NCBI GenBank assembly: GCA_965660145.1 | Contig: CBFHYX010000013.1 | Coordinates: 62,001-126,000, forward strand | Reading direction: 5' to 3' | Length of the DNA: 64,000 nt | Source of the DNA: JABURQ01 sp029243145 | GTDB taxonomy: Bacteria; Planctomycetota; Planctomycetia; Planctomycetales; Planctomycetaceae | Part shown: positions 8,506-17,154 of the stretch, one piece after another | Position numbering within the stretch: position 1 is the first letter of the stretch | How the letters are laid out: every line of letters begins with the position of its first letter | Made by a program: the position numbers and the translations under genes | Notes under the pieces: generated by a model | The model's input: only the letters and a program-made list of their open reading frames with translations | Told to the model about the DNA's origin: nothing | The model's database searches: none

Positions 8506-9639
8506 TCATGTCCGCCGTTTCTTACGACCATTCACGAAACTGTCAATCACGACCGACCCCAAGTTGTCGGCTTTGCAATGTGCGGAAATACCGCCAGTCA
8601 CCATCGCCATTTTTTCAACGAAGTTCATCAGTTCGAGATAGAAGTAGTCTTCAATGAGTGCAAAGCTAGAGACGTTAATCCCTTCCTGAGCGCAACGTTT
8701 GGCTTCGGCAAGAGTGATCGCTTCGGTCTGTTGCGAAGGGGGATAGATCAACATGATGTCGCGACCTTCGATGTGTGCCGTCGGCTCCCCATCGGTGATC
8801 ACGATGATTTGTTTGTTTTGTGCCGGTTGACGTTTGAGAGTTCGTCGCGCAAATTGCAGACCGGCATGAATATTGGTGAAGTGTTCGGGAACAAACGCGG
8901 GCGGGTTATCGATATTGATTCGCAAACGAACACGCGGATCGAACAGGCTGACTTGCTTGGGAGCCGAGTTCATCAACTGTTTTTCCGAGAGTGCTGCCGC
9001 GTACGTGTAGAAGCCCACAATTTGTAAGAAGTCACCTTGATACCGTCCACGCACGAGCGATTGCAGAGCAAACGCCACTTTTTTCGCTTGAGCATACTTG
9101 CCCCAACGTCCCATCGATCCTGACATATCCACGAGCAAAACGGTCGCACAATTTGACTGATATTCAGATTCGTGGACAACCAAATCATCTTCGGCAATTT
9201 GCACCGGCGACCCACCACCTTGCCGCATGATGGCATTCTTCAACGTCTCGTGCATGTTGAGATCGGAAATCGGGTCGCCATATTCGTAAGGCTTCGATTC
9301 TTCGTGTCGCGTTTCACCCGCACCACGAAATTCGGTGTCGTGCTTTCCGATTTGTCCTTTGCGGCCAACATTGAACAATTCTTCGAGAGATTTCATCTCG
9401 ACACGCTTGATCCCTTTCGGCGTGACCACATATTTGCCTTCCGAGTCCTTGTCGATCAAGCCCTGTTTCATCAGCATTTCGAGGACTTCAGGATTGGTCT
9501 CTTCCCAGTCTTCCAATTGATCGAGAACTTCATCGCCATACTGCATCATGTATTCGGTCAATTGATCGAATAGTTCATCGGCCGATTGCGGCGAGAATTG
9601 TTCGGATTCATCAAACTTCGAGAAACGATATTCGGGCAT
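8506..9639 (-). CDS. VWA domain protein, cytosolic
   Basis: A 377-residue protein starting at the ATG whose complement lies at 9637-9639 (MPEYRFSKFD); the frame stays open further upstream but that part overlaps the next gene. The N-terminal half is acidic and helical, with a VTPKGIKRVE segment. The C-terminal half is a von Willebrand A domain with an intact metal-ion-dependent adhesion site: DMSGSM near residue 205 and TDGEP near residue 300. There is no signal peptide. Relatives are often encoded beside an AAA+ ATPase of the Mg-chelatase ChlI type and may act as its partner, but no such ATPase is in this window. The small membrane protein gene upstream ends 7 bp before this start. Confidence 0.82.
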   Translation of the reverse strand: MPEYRFSKFDESEQFSPQSADELFDQLTEYMMQYGDEVLDQLEDWEETNPEVLEMLMKQGLIDKDSEGKYVVTPKGIKRVEMKSLEELFNVGRKGQIGKHDTEFRGAGETRHEESKPYEYGDPISDLNMHETLKNAIMRQGGGSPVQIAEDDLVVHESEYQSNCATVLLVDMSGSMGRWGKYAQAKKVAFALQSLVRGRYQGDFLQIVGFYTYAAALSEKQLMNSAPKQVSLFDPRVRLRINIDNPPAFVPEHFTNIHAGLQFARRTLKRQPAQNKQIIVITDGEPTAHIEGRDIMLIYPPSQQTEAITLAEAKRCAQEGINVSSFALIEDYFYLELMNFVEKMAMVTGGISAHCKADNLGSVVIDSFVNGRKKRRT

Positions 9640-9646
9640 GCGTGAT

Positions 9647-9994
9647 TCAATGGTCTGTGGAGGGTTGCGAATCATCCGTAGATGGGGAGGTCTCTTTGGG
9701 TTTCGGCCAAGCGGCTCCGACAACAATACCGAGGCCGATTCCTGCGAGAATGATCTTCCCCCAGCGCCGAGTAGATGCCGGCCCCATTTCAACCGCTTCT
9801 TCGGGAGGTGCGATTCCGATCCAAATCAGTCCTGCCAGCATCCCCAAAGCAAAACCGAACATCGCTCCCTTTTTGATGCAATTGGCGCGCGAGAATTGAT
9901 CATAGTCAGAAGTAGTACCTGGACCGCCGGTATTCATGAAACGCTCAAAATCGAAAGATATTTGTGAAATGTTGACATTCGATTCTAAGGTCAT
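9647..9994 (-). CDS. Small two-helix membrane protein
   Basis: A 115-residue hypothetical protein with two hydrophobic segments at about residues 43-61 and 81-96, both rich in glycine, separated by a short PPEEAVEMGP loop. I recognise no family. An internal Met at residue 20 (9937) is an alternative start, and neither start has a strong ribosome site. Its stop codon is 7 bp ahead of the VWA gene, so the two are probably cotranscribed. A shared job at the membrane is an inference from spacing only. Confidence 0.6.
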   Translation of the reverse strand: MTLESNVNISQISFDFERFMNTGGPGTTSDYDQFSRANCIKKGAMFGFALGMLAGLIWIGIAPPEEAVEMGPASTRRWGKIILAGIGLGIVVGAAWPKPKETSPSTDDSQPSTDH

Positions 9995-10154
9995 CGGATA
10001 AGCTGACCAGACGCAAAGCGGGATTTCTTCCCGGTTTTCTCAAGACAACACCTTTGTTTCTGCTCAAAATAGGAAGAGTCGGTCGGTTTGTCGCGAAGTC
10101 GACACTGACTTATACTGAAATGACGAATTGCCGTTTTTCCAACTGAATGTCCCC

Positions 10155-10763
10155 ATGAACGAATCTCTTCCCAAAATCCAATCCTCTGGCAAAGAGTTTA
10201 CGCTGATTTTGATCGCAGCCGTGATATTAAGTTTTGCCTTCGTTCAATGGTTCAAGTCTCCTCAGAATTCCTCTGCTGTTGGCGGTGGATTGGAGATCGG
10301 AAAAGAAGCACCCGAACTTCTTGCCGACATCTGGGTCAAGGGGGAACGCCCCGATCAGAATCAATTGGAAGGCGACGTTTATGTCGTGGTGGCTTGGGCG
10401 ACCTGGTGTCTACCCTGTTACGAGGCGGCTCCCGAGTTAGTTGAAACGCAGGAGAAATTTGCGACCGAAGGAGTCCGTTTTTTCGGACTGACGGCAGCAG
10501 GCCCGCAAGATGAACAGAAGATTGTCGAGTGGCTGGATGATCGAAAAATCACTTGGCCAAACGGATTCGGAATGTCAGCCGTTGATACATTGATGGCATT
10601 CGAAGGAAACTATCTACCAGGGCTATGGGTCATTGGGCGCGATGGCAAAGTCTGGTGGAATCGCAGCATGATCGATGACGAATCACTCGAAGAGGCATTA
10701 TCCCGAACTCTGGCAGAATCGAAGGCCACCGTGTCTAGTCCCGCAGATGAGAGCGGGGCCTAA
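10155..10763 (+). CDS. Membrane-anchored TlpA-like thioredoxin
   Basis: A 202-residue protein with an N-terminal membrane anchor (about residues 14-32) and a thioredoxin-like domain outside the cytoplasm. The redox motif is WATWCLPCY with Cys85 and Cys88, and the cis-Pro region appears as GNYLPGLWVIGRDGKV near residue 155. TlpA/ResA-type proteins reduce disulfides in exported proteins, for example apocytochromes. I chose the ATG at 10155; a TTG nine codons upstream is also open. The stop codon is only 2 bp from the start of the metal permease gene, so the two are cotranscribed. A link between thiol redox and metal import is possible but not shown. Confidence 0.83.
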   Translation: MNESLPKIQSSGKEFTLILIAAVILSFAFVQWFKSPQNSSAVGGGLEIGKEAPELLADIWVKGERPDQNQLEGDVYVVVAWATWCLPCYEAAPELVETQEKFATEGVRFFGLTAAGPQDEQKIVEWLDDRKITWPNGFGMSAVDTLMAFEGNYLPGLWVIGRDGKVWWNRSMIDDESLEEALSRTLAESKATVSSPADESGA

Positions 10764-10765
10764 AT

Positions 10766-12169
10766 ATGTTCTCCGAATTTCTAGAGCTCGCATCCGACTG
10801 GGACTTTCGCGATACCTGGATGGCAACAACGGCTGCTCTCGCCGCGATGGCGTGTGCGATTCCGGGAACATTTCTGGTCCTTCGCCGACAAAGCTTAATG
10901 GGCGATGCACTCAGTCATACTTCGCTGTTGGGAATTATTGGTGCCATTTTATTTGCTAATGCGTTACGAGTGAGCGGCTGGATCGATGACGAAACTTATC
11001 ACGCCACCCGGCATGCATTCATGTTTGGCGGCGCAATGATCATTGGAGTCTTTTCAGCCGTTCTGACTGAGTGGATTCAAAAACTCGGACGAGTCGAAGC
11101 CAGCGCAGCGCTGGGTGTGGTTTTCACGTCGCTGTTTGCTCTTGGGCTGTTGTTGATACGCTTGGCTCCCAGCGGTTTGCACATTGATCCCGATTGTGTC
11201 TTTTATGGAACCATCGAAACGACCGCCATTTCCGCCAATGGCGAACCGCCGCCTCCCGCAATCACCAATGGAATTATGCTGCTGATCAATCTCATCTTAG
11301 TGATCGTGTTTGCCAAAGAACTCAAAATCAGCACGTTCGACCCGGAACTTTCCACCACGATGGGCATCAACTCCCGAGCCATGCATTACGGTTTAATGGC
11401 GGCAACCGCAGCCACACTGGTCGCGGCATTTGAAAGTGTGGGAAATATACTGGTCATTGCCTTATTAATCGTTCCGGCGGCAACCGCCCATTTATTGACA
11501 GACCGATATGCTCTACTAATTGTGATTTCTATGGTTGTCGCAGCGATATCCGCTTTTTTGGGTCATCTTTTTGCCATTACGCTTCCCGCAATGATCTTTC
11601 CACGTCTGGGGTTTGAGAATGTGCGAGATGCCTCGACCGCAGGCATGATGGCGGGAACTTGCGGCATGTTATTCCTGATGGCCGTCTTCTTCAGCCCTCG
11701 ATACGGAATTGTGAGTCAGTTTTTTGAAAGAGCGCGACTTTCGGTAAAAATTGCCGGAGATGACCTGTTGGGCCTGCTCTACCGGATCGAAGAATCGCAT
11801 CTGGAAGAACGCCAGATCGGTGCCACCCAACTTGTCCGTCGACATCTCGGATTGGGATGGCTCATGTCGCGTCTGGCAGTGATCAGATTGAGTTATGACC
11901 GCCAGATCGTCTCTGACCCAAGTGGTTATCATTTAACGGATAACGGTCGTATCACCGCTCGTAAACTAGTGCGATCTCACCGTCTTTGGGAAGCCTACAT
12001 GGCGAAACATTTTCAGCTCCCCGATACGCACCTCCATGCCACCGCAGCACGGGTCGAACATTACTTGAATCCCGAACTTCGGTCTCAACTTGAGGACGAG
12101 TTGGAAACACCCGACGCCGATCCACATGGCCGTGATATTCCTCAAGAACAACGCCCCTCCGACGACTGA
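10766..12169 (+). CDS. Metal ABC permease (ZnuB/MntB type) fused to DtxR-like domain
   Basis: A 467-residue protein, much longer than the usual 280-residue ABC-3 permease. Residues 1 to about 310 form the membrane part, with the family start PGTFLVLRRQSLMGDALSHTSL and a VGNILVIALLIVPAATAHLL segment. From about residue 325 there is a soluble tail that looks like a winged helix (GYHLTDNGRITARKLV) and then the metal-binding/dimerisation domain of DtxR-type repressors. His405, Glu409, His424, Glu431 and His432 have the spacing of DtxR ligands 79, 83, 98, 105 and 106; the Cys102 position is Ala428. Manganese, zinc or iron are possible cargoes. No ATPase or metal-binding lipoprotein gene is adjacent. 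The tail may let the permease sense the metal it carries. Confidence 0.87.
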   Translation: MFSEFLELASDWDFRDTWMATTAALAAMACAIPGTFLVLRRQSLMGDALSHTSLLGIIGAILFANALRVSGWIDDETYHATRHAFMFGGAMIIGVFSAVLTEWIQKLGRVEASAALGVVFTSLFALGLLLIRLAPSGLHIDPDCVFYGTIETTAISANGEPPPPAITNGIMLLINLILVIVFAKELKISTFDPELSTTMGINSRAMHYGLMAATAATLVAAFESVGNILVIALLIVPAATAHLLTDRYALLIVISMVVAAISAFLGHLFAITLPAMIFPRLGFENVRDASTAGMMAGTCGMLFLMAVFFSPRYGIVSQFFERARLSVKIAGDDLLGLLYRIEESHLEERQIGATQLVRRHLGLGWLMSRLAVIRLSYDRQIVSDPSGYHLTDNGRITARKLVRSHRLWEAYMAKHFQLPDTHLHATAARVEHYLNPELRSQLEDELETPDADPHGRDIPQEQRPSDD

Positions 12170-12191
12170 TTGAATGAATCATTCAATTTTT
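12169..12191 (+). terminator. Possible terminator after the metal permease gene
   Basis: ATTGAATGA pairs with the following TCATTCAAT and is followed by five T. The stem is AT-rich and has almost no loop, so it is a weak candidate. Confidence 0.35.
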
Positions 12192-12360
12192 GGAGCCCGG
12201 CGCGCCGATTGCTCTAGATACGGATGTTGAAATTGACTTAACATTCACGCCGCACCAATGACCGACTTCTGAGAGATCGAGCGTCACCCTGCATACACAC
12301 TGTTCATGATGAACGGTTGCAGGATGTCACGATGACCTTGCAAGGAAGGCGAGGTGTGTC

Positions 12361-14013
12361 ATGAAGCATTGTGCGCAATTGTCTCTCATGAGCACGGCAC
12401 TGCTAGCCGTTTGGCTCACTCTCCAGGCTCAAGAGCCTCCCACCTCTCCGGGACCGCTCTACATCGAAGCCCTGCACGATCATGGTCTTTCCACAGACCT
12501 GGATGATCTGCTGCAATACATCGGCAGGCTTCATCCCAACCATCAAGATCAGCAACATGTGCAACAGCTCATCGATCAATTGGGAGCGGAGAAGTTTCAT
12601 GATCGGCGTGAAGCGATGTTCGCGCTCAGCGAAGCGCCCGAACTGACGCAAGTCAAACTCGCGCTTGCCGAGGTTCATACGGACCAGGAAATTCGCCGGC
12701 GTGCGCGATCACTTCGCAAGAAAAAACGTGCCGAAGGAGACTTTGTGCTCTTTGCAACGCTCCGAGCATTACGTCTACATGCGTCGCCCCGGTCGGTTCC
12801 GATGTTGATGCCTCTCATTCCTCAACTCAATGACGATTATCTGAGACAAGAGGCACGAGAAGCATTACTGGCCAGCGTCGATTCGACCGTCGAGCACGAA
12901 TTACAAACGGCTTCCGACTCACAAGATGTTTCCATCCGCGAAGTGGCTCTGGTCGCATTGGGAAGAATCGACTCTCCCGCATCAGAACCATTGCTCGAAA
13001 ATTGCCTGCGCCTCGCCAATGACCGACTCGCACTGGCTGCCGCGGAAGGACTCGCCTGGTCTGATCCAGGAAAGTCGTTGCCAACATTGATACGACTCCT
13101 CAATTCACCATCCTTCTCGATACGTCATCAATCTGCCACGTTATTACAAACCATCACCTCACAACAGTTCGGCTATGCCCCCTACGCAAACATCGAACAA
13201 CGCCAAGAAGCAAGAGAGCTATGGAACAACTGGCTGGTGGCTGATACCGACACTCATCAGCAACTGATTCCTTTGCAACAACGCAAGCAACGAACCGGAC
13301 GAATTCTGTTGTGCCTGTTCCGTCCATTTACCGTGGCAGAGATTGATGAGTCGGGCAATTTTGTCTTTGAATCGGACCTCACACGGGCGGCATGTGGCGG
13401 TGAAGCCTGCCTGACGAACGGACATCGTGTATTTGCTGACTGGGAACGAAAATCACTCTTGGAACTCGACGCTTATGGCCAATTGGTGCGCGAACATAAA
13501 TTGCCGGGAATTCCCAACTCCTTGCACCTCTTAGATAACGGTCACATGTTGACCAGTTTGTACAATCGCAACTGCGTCTGTGAAATCTCGACCGACGGCA
13601 CACTGATCTGGGAAGCCAGCGTCGATGGGCAACCCTCCGATGCACGACGACTCAGTAACGGCAACACGTTAGTCGCCGTCAACAATCGACACCATGTCTT
13701 GGAAATCAATACCGACGGTGAAACGGTCTGGGAGCTGACCGGCGATCAGGTCCGATGCCCCGAATCTGCCCGTCGTCTGGAAAATGGCAACACGTTAGTC
13801 GCCTGTGGAAGAGATGGTTGTGTGAAAGAGTATAGCCCACGAGGAGACGTTGTCTGGCAAGCCGACAAACTGCCGATGGCATACGATGCCATTCAATTAG
13901 ACAACGGGCATTTATTGATCGGCTATCAATCGGGATTACGAGAACTTGATCGTGGAGGAAATATCATCCGCGATTTGAAAGTAGGCGTCGTCCGCCGTAT
14001 GCACCGCTATTGA
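12361..14013 (+). CDS. Secreted HEAT-repeat plus beta-propeller protein
   Basis: A 550-residue protein with a signal peptide (about residues 1-24). Residues 55-300 contain repeated helical pairs of the HEAT/PBS-lyase type, with phrases such as IREVALVALGRIDSPASEPLL and IRHQSATLLQ. Residues 320-550 contain at least four blades of a beta-propeller marked by a repeated short motif: LDNGHMLTS, LSNGNTLVAV, LENGNTLVAC and LDNGHLLIGY. The motif resembles propellers of the arylsulfotransferase or NHL type, but no catalytic residues stand out. A GGCGAGG ribosome site precedes the ATG. The function is likely protein or ligand binding in the periplasm. The gene stands alone, with long gaps on both sides. 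Confidence 0.72.
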   Translation: MKHCAQLSLMSTALLAVWLTLQAQEPPTSPGPLYIEALHDHGLSTDLDDLLQYIGRLHPNHQDQQHVQQLIDQLGAEKFHDRREAMFALSEAPELTQVKLALAEVHTDQEIRRRARSLRKKKRAEGDFVLFATLRALRLHASPRSVPMLMPLIPQLNDDYLRQEAREALLASVDSTVEHELQTASDSQDVSIREVALVALGRIDSPASEPLLENCLRLANDRLALAAAEGLAWSDPGKSLPTLIRLLNSPSFSIRHQSATLLQTITSQQFGYAPYANIEQRQEARELWNNWLVADTDTHQQLIPLQQRKQRTGRILLCLFRPFTVAEIDESGNFVFESDLTRAACGGEACLTNGHRVFADWERKSLLELDAYGQLVREHKLPGIPNSLHLLDNGHMLTSLYNRNCVCEISTDGTLIWEASVDGQPSDARRLSNGNTLVAVNNRHHVLEINTDGETVWELTGDQVRCPESARRLENGNTLVACGRDGCVKEYSPRGDVVWQADKLPMAYDAIQLDNGHLLIGYQSGLRELDRGGNIIRDLKVGVVRRMHRY

Positions 14014-14088
14014 GTGGACCGATTCGTTCTCCAAGCACCGTAGATCATCATGCGTGTTGAGTGACATTGCCTCACGGAAACTAGCCAA

Positions 14089-14138
14089 GTAGGGTCCGCT
14101 TTGCGGACCGTGGAGAGGCCGATGAACGCCTCTCCCAC
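14089..14138. repeat. REP-like doublet of hairpins
   Basis: GGTCCGC-TTT-GCGGACC (14093-14109) is a perfect 7 bp hairpin. It is followed at once by GTGGAGAGGC and GCCTCTCCCAC (14110-14138), a second stem with one bulge. The leading 11 bases GTAGGGTCCGC recur inverted at 14274-14284. Confidence 0.6.
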
Positions 14139-14263
14139 AAACCCACTGATGAGTGCGGACGAACTCTTGATTGCCTGACGAGTGGTCCCAGGCATTCTCA
14201 AACACTGACTCATACTCAACATTTCCATTCCAATACTCAAAAAATATTGCACATCGAACAGAC

Positions 14264-14284
14264 GATCCGCACAGCGGACCCTAC
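14264..14284. repeat. REP-like hairpin, inverted partner
   Basis: TCCGC-ACA-GCGGA forms a short hairpin, and GCGGACCCTAC at 14274-14284 is the exact reverse complement of 14089-14099. The pair gives an inverted arrangement about 165 bp apart. Confidence 0.55.
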
Positions 14285-14844
14285 ACAGAGATTACTCTTG
14301 GCTAACCCCTTACCATCAGAGTTGCCATTCGGAGTCATTCACCACGCCGCTCATGTGAGATTTATCTGCGACATCGGCGTGATCCGCGGTTTCATTTTCA
14401 AGATTTCTCTATCTTCTCTGCGCCGCCGCGCCGCCGCGTGAGTTCATTTTTCACTGTCGGCAATTGCAGCTATGTGAGTAAGAAACGTGTGGTGTGGCTG
14501 AGGCGTGCTCCAGTTTGCAGTCCAGAATAAGCGGATTTTCTGGATACGCGGCGGTCTGCCTGATCACGTACATGGCCCCAGATGCAAGAGATTCTCACTG
14601 GGAATACTGGGGCTATGGGCGATGAAACTTCCTCCGTCGTTCGAGCTAGAATTGAAAGCCATTCTCTGATGATTGACGTTTACGGCCCCAGCCACCCTTT
14701 ACATTGTCCCTACTTGCTCTTTTTATCAGTGTTCTCTGCGAACTCGGGGGCTGAAATTTCATCGAAGTTCTCGGCCAGTGAAGGGAGATGCGTCTTCTAT
14801 CGCAATCGCCCTTCGTCTGAATTCTTGCGAATCCAGCTACCCCT

Positions 14845-16047
14845 TCACAGGCCGATATCCCGTTCGTTCTGAGCGCGTTTGCGGAAGCGGCCGGGCGTTT
14901 CATCGGTCTCTCGCTTGAAGACGACACTCATGTATTCCGGGTGCTCGAAGCCGGTCAGCTCGGCAATCCGGTCGAGCGCTAAATCGGTCTCCATCAACAG
15001 TTCTTTGATGCGTTTAATCTGCTGATTACGAATCTCACTCTGTGGAGAACGCTTAATGTACTTGCGAAATCTTCGTTCCAGCACGCTGCGAGAAAGTGGT
15101 ATCTCGCGTAGCAAATCCTTGACCGTAATGCCGTGACACGCATGCTGACGGATGAAGCGAACTGCGCTGGCAATTTGGGGATCTTCAATCGCCAGCACAT
15201 CGGTGGATTGCCGAGTCGTAATGCCGAGGGGAGGAATGATTTGTTCGTACGGCAACGCGGCCCCACCTTGCATCTGACGGTCGAGCAGCGCGGCGGCTTC
15301 GTAACCGATCTTACGAGGGTTTGGCATCACTGAGGATAAGGGAGGTTCACACATCCCACAGACGAGATCATCATCATCGACTCCAATGACGGCAATCTCT
15401 TCCGGGACCGAGGCATTGATTCGTCGGCAGGCATCGAGGACATGCTGCCCGCGCATGTCATTACAGGTAAAGACACCCAACGGACGCGGCAACCGGGACA
15501 GCCACTCGGTGATGGTGCGCTGCTGATCTTCCCACGATTCCGTTTGTGTCGCCTCCCAAGGAGATTCTAAAACATCCACCGTACAATCGGCTTCTCGCAA
15601 TGCCTCACGAAAACCAGCCAGTCGACGCGCGGCCCAATCGTGACCGGTGAAGCTGCAATATCCAAAATGGCGAAAGCCACGTTCGAGCAAATGAGTGGCC
15701 GCCAGTTCTCCCACTTTTCGGTTATCAGTCCAGATATGAGGAAGACCCACGTCGCCGTAGATATCGGTGAGGTCCACGGTCGGAATTTTCAGCTTTTGCA
15801 ATCGCTTGGCGAGTTCGGGAGTGGTGGAACGGCTGATGATGCCATCGCCTTTCCACTGATCAATCCATTTCGGCGGCTCAATAATGAGTTCCCTCAAATC
15901 GACATACATCGACCACGGACGATGTTCGACGACGTAATCAGAGATTCCCCGCAGCACTTCTCGCCCATAAGCCAGAGAGGTCTCGACGATGAGCATGACA
16001 TGGGGAGGGGATGAATTCCGTGATTCCACCGTGGAAGTCTTTCGCAA
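14845..16047 (-). CDS. XylR-type regulator: LacI-like sensor with AraC DNA-binding domain
   Basis: A 400-residue transcription regulator. Residues 15-280 form a periplasmic-binding-protein-like sugar sensor (HVMLIVETSLAYGREVLRGI at the start, VFTCNDMRGQHVLDACRR and AVIGVDDDDLVC later). Residues 290-390 form an AraC-type double helix-turn-helix ending in a LTGFEHPEYMSVVFKRETDETPGRFR stretch, broken here into its two halves around EYMSVV. This order is that of E. coli XylR. The start is a TTG at 16047; a GTG at 16029 or an ATG at residue 18 are alternatives. The gene is divergent from the SDR and sugar ABC transporter genes, 296 bp apart, and very probably controls them in response to the imported sugar. 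Confidence 0.87.
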   Translation of the reverse strand: MRKTSTVESRNSSPPHVMLIVETSLAYGREVLRGISDYVVEHRPWSMYVDLRELIIEPPKWIDQWKGDGIISRSTTPELAKRLQKLKIPTVDLTDIYGDVGLPHIWTDNRKVGELAATHLLERGFRHFGYCSFTGHDWAARRLAGFREALREADCTVDVLESPWEATQTESWEDQQRTITEWLSRLPRPLGVFTCNDMRGQHVLDACRRINASVPEEIAVIGVDDDDLVCGMCEPPLSSVMPNPRKIGYEAAALLDRQMQGGAALPYEQIIPPLGITTRQSTDVLAIEDPQIASAVRFIRQHACHGITVKDLLREIPLSRSVLERRFRKYIKRSPQSEIRNQQIKRIKELLMETDLALDRIAELTGFEHPEYMSVVFKRETDETPGRFRKRAQNERDIGL

Positions 16048-16343
16048 TATTTCTCAGGACCATGATTTCAGAAGGACGAATCCTGCATTATATGATGAAC
16101 TAATAGCAGATTACCAGCGAAATATATCTCAAGAGATGTACGTTCCAGAGCCTTGTTTGAGGAGACTTGCAAAGTCACAATTGTCGTAAATCATGGCAAA
16201 TTGCGCAGGCCACACCGCTGCAGACAGGCGGAATGCCGGGCGATTTTCGATTCCCGTCAATCGATGGTTTCAGTTACGGTTCGGTCCGCGTAAACTGAGG
16301 CCACGTCAAGAGAACGACCGATTCCATTCCTCGGGAGACAAAC

Positions 16344-17096
16344 GTGTTTTCATTAGACGGCCGGGTGGCCCTGGTCACCGGAAGCAGCACGGGCCTCGGA
16401 AAAGCCATTGCCATCGCACTCGGAAAAGCGGGGGCGACGGTGGCGATGAACTATTACAACAACGACGAACGTGCGGCCGACGCCTTACAAGAGTTCCGCG
16501 ACGCGGGCGGTCAGGGTGACATGTTCCGAGGCAATGTCATCGATCCCGATGATGTGAATCGGCTGTATGACGAGATCAAAGAAAAGCTGGGTCCGGTTGA
16601 TATTCTGGTCTGTAATGCAACTCCCGACCAACCGCAAAAACCGATCGAAGAATACGATTGGGACTTCTACCAATCGATGCTCGACTTCTTCATCAAAAGC
16701 CCCTATCTGTTAAGTCTGGCCTGCCTTCCTCATATGAAAGAACAAAAGTGGGGAAGGATCATCAACATCACTTCGGAAGTTTTTCAGCAAGGCGTTTCGC
16801 CCTTCACGGCTTATGTCGCGGCTAAGGGAGGCCAGACTGGATTTTGCCGTTCATTGGCGCGAGAAGTTGCACCGCATCAGGTGACTGTCAACATGGTCGC
16901 ACCGGGTTGGATTCCTGTCGAACGACACGAAGACGACCCGCAAGAACTCAAAGATGGCTATTTCGCCAACATCCCCATGCAGCGTTGGGGAGTCCCCGCA
17001 GACATCGGAGCCACCGTCTGTTTTTACGCCAGCGACGAAGCCGCATTCATCACGGGACAAACCGTCTCGGTCAACGGCGGCATGACGGTCAATTAG
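16344..17096 (+). CDS. Short-chain dehydrogenase/reductase
   Basis: A 250-residue SDR with a GTG start preceded by GGGAGA. The cofactor motif is TGSSTGLGKA near residue 12; the NNAG position reads CNATP; the catalytic Ser is in NITSEV near residue 140 and the Tyr-Lys pair is YVAAKGG near residue 155. The C-terminus has the common FITGQTVSVNGG stretch. It is the first gene downstream of the XylR-type regulator, and the sugar-binding lipoprotein follows 58 bp later, so it is probably the first catabolic enzyme for the imported sugar. It differs clearly from the SDR at 5305. Confidence 0.86.
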   Translation: MFSLDGRVALVTGSSTGLGKAIAIALGKAGATVAMNYYNNDERAADALQEFRDAGGQGDMFRGNVIDPDDVNRLYDEIKEKLGPVDILVCNATPDQPQKPIEEYDWDFYQSMLDFFIKSPYLLSLACLPHMKEQKWGRIINITSEVFQQGVSPFTAYVAAKGGQTGFCRSLAREVAPHQVTVNMVAPGWIPVERHEDDPQELKDGYFANIPMQRWGVPADIGATVCFYASDEAAFITGQTVSVNGGMTVN

Positions 17097-17154
17097 AAAC
17101 ACGAACCACACCACACACACTGACATATTGAATTCCACGACGAGGATCGAACTT

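Larger units (their letters stand above)
14014..14844. other. Gene-free stretch with REP-like hairpins
   Basis: This 831 bp gap contains hairpins at 14093-14109, 14110-14138 and 14264-14280 and a short CGCCGC-rich run near 14420. Short open frames exist on both strands but none has a convincing start, ribosome site or recognisable protein. Confidence 0.6.

Noticed and set aside
8464..8506. ATAAGTT and AACTTAT inverted repeat between convergent genes
   Set aside because: The loop is over 20 bases, the stem is AT-rich and there is no T run, so it is a poor terminator.
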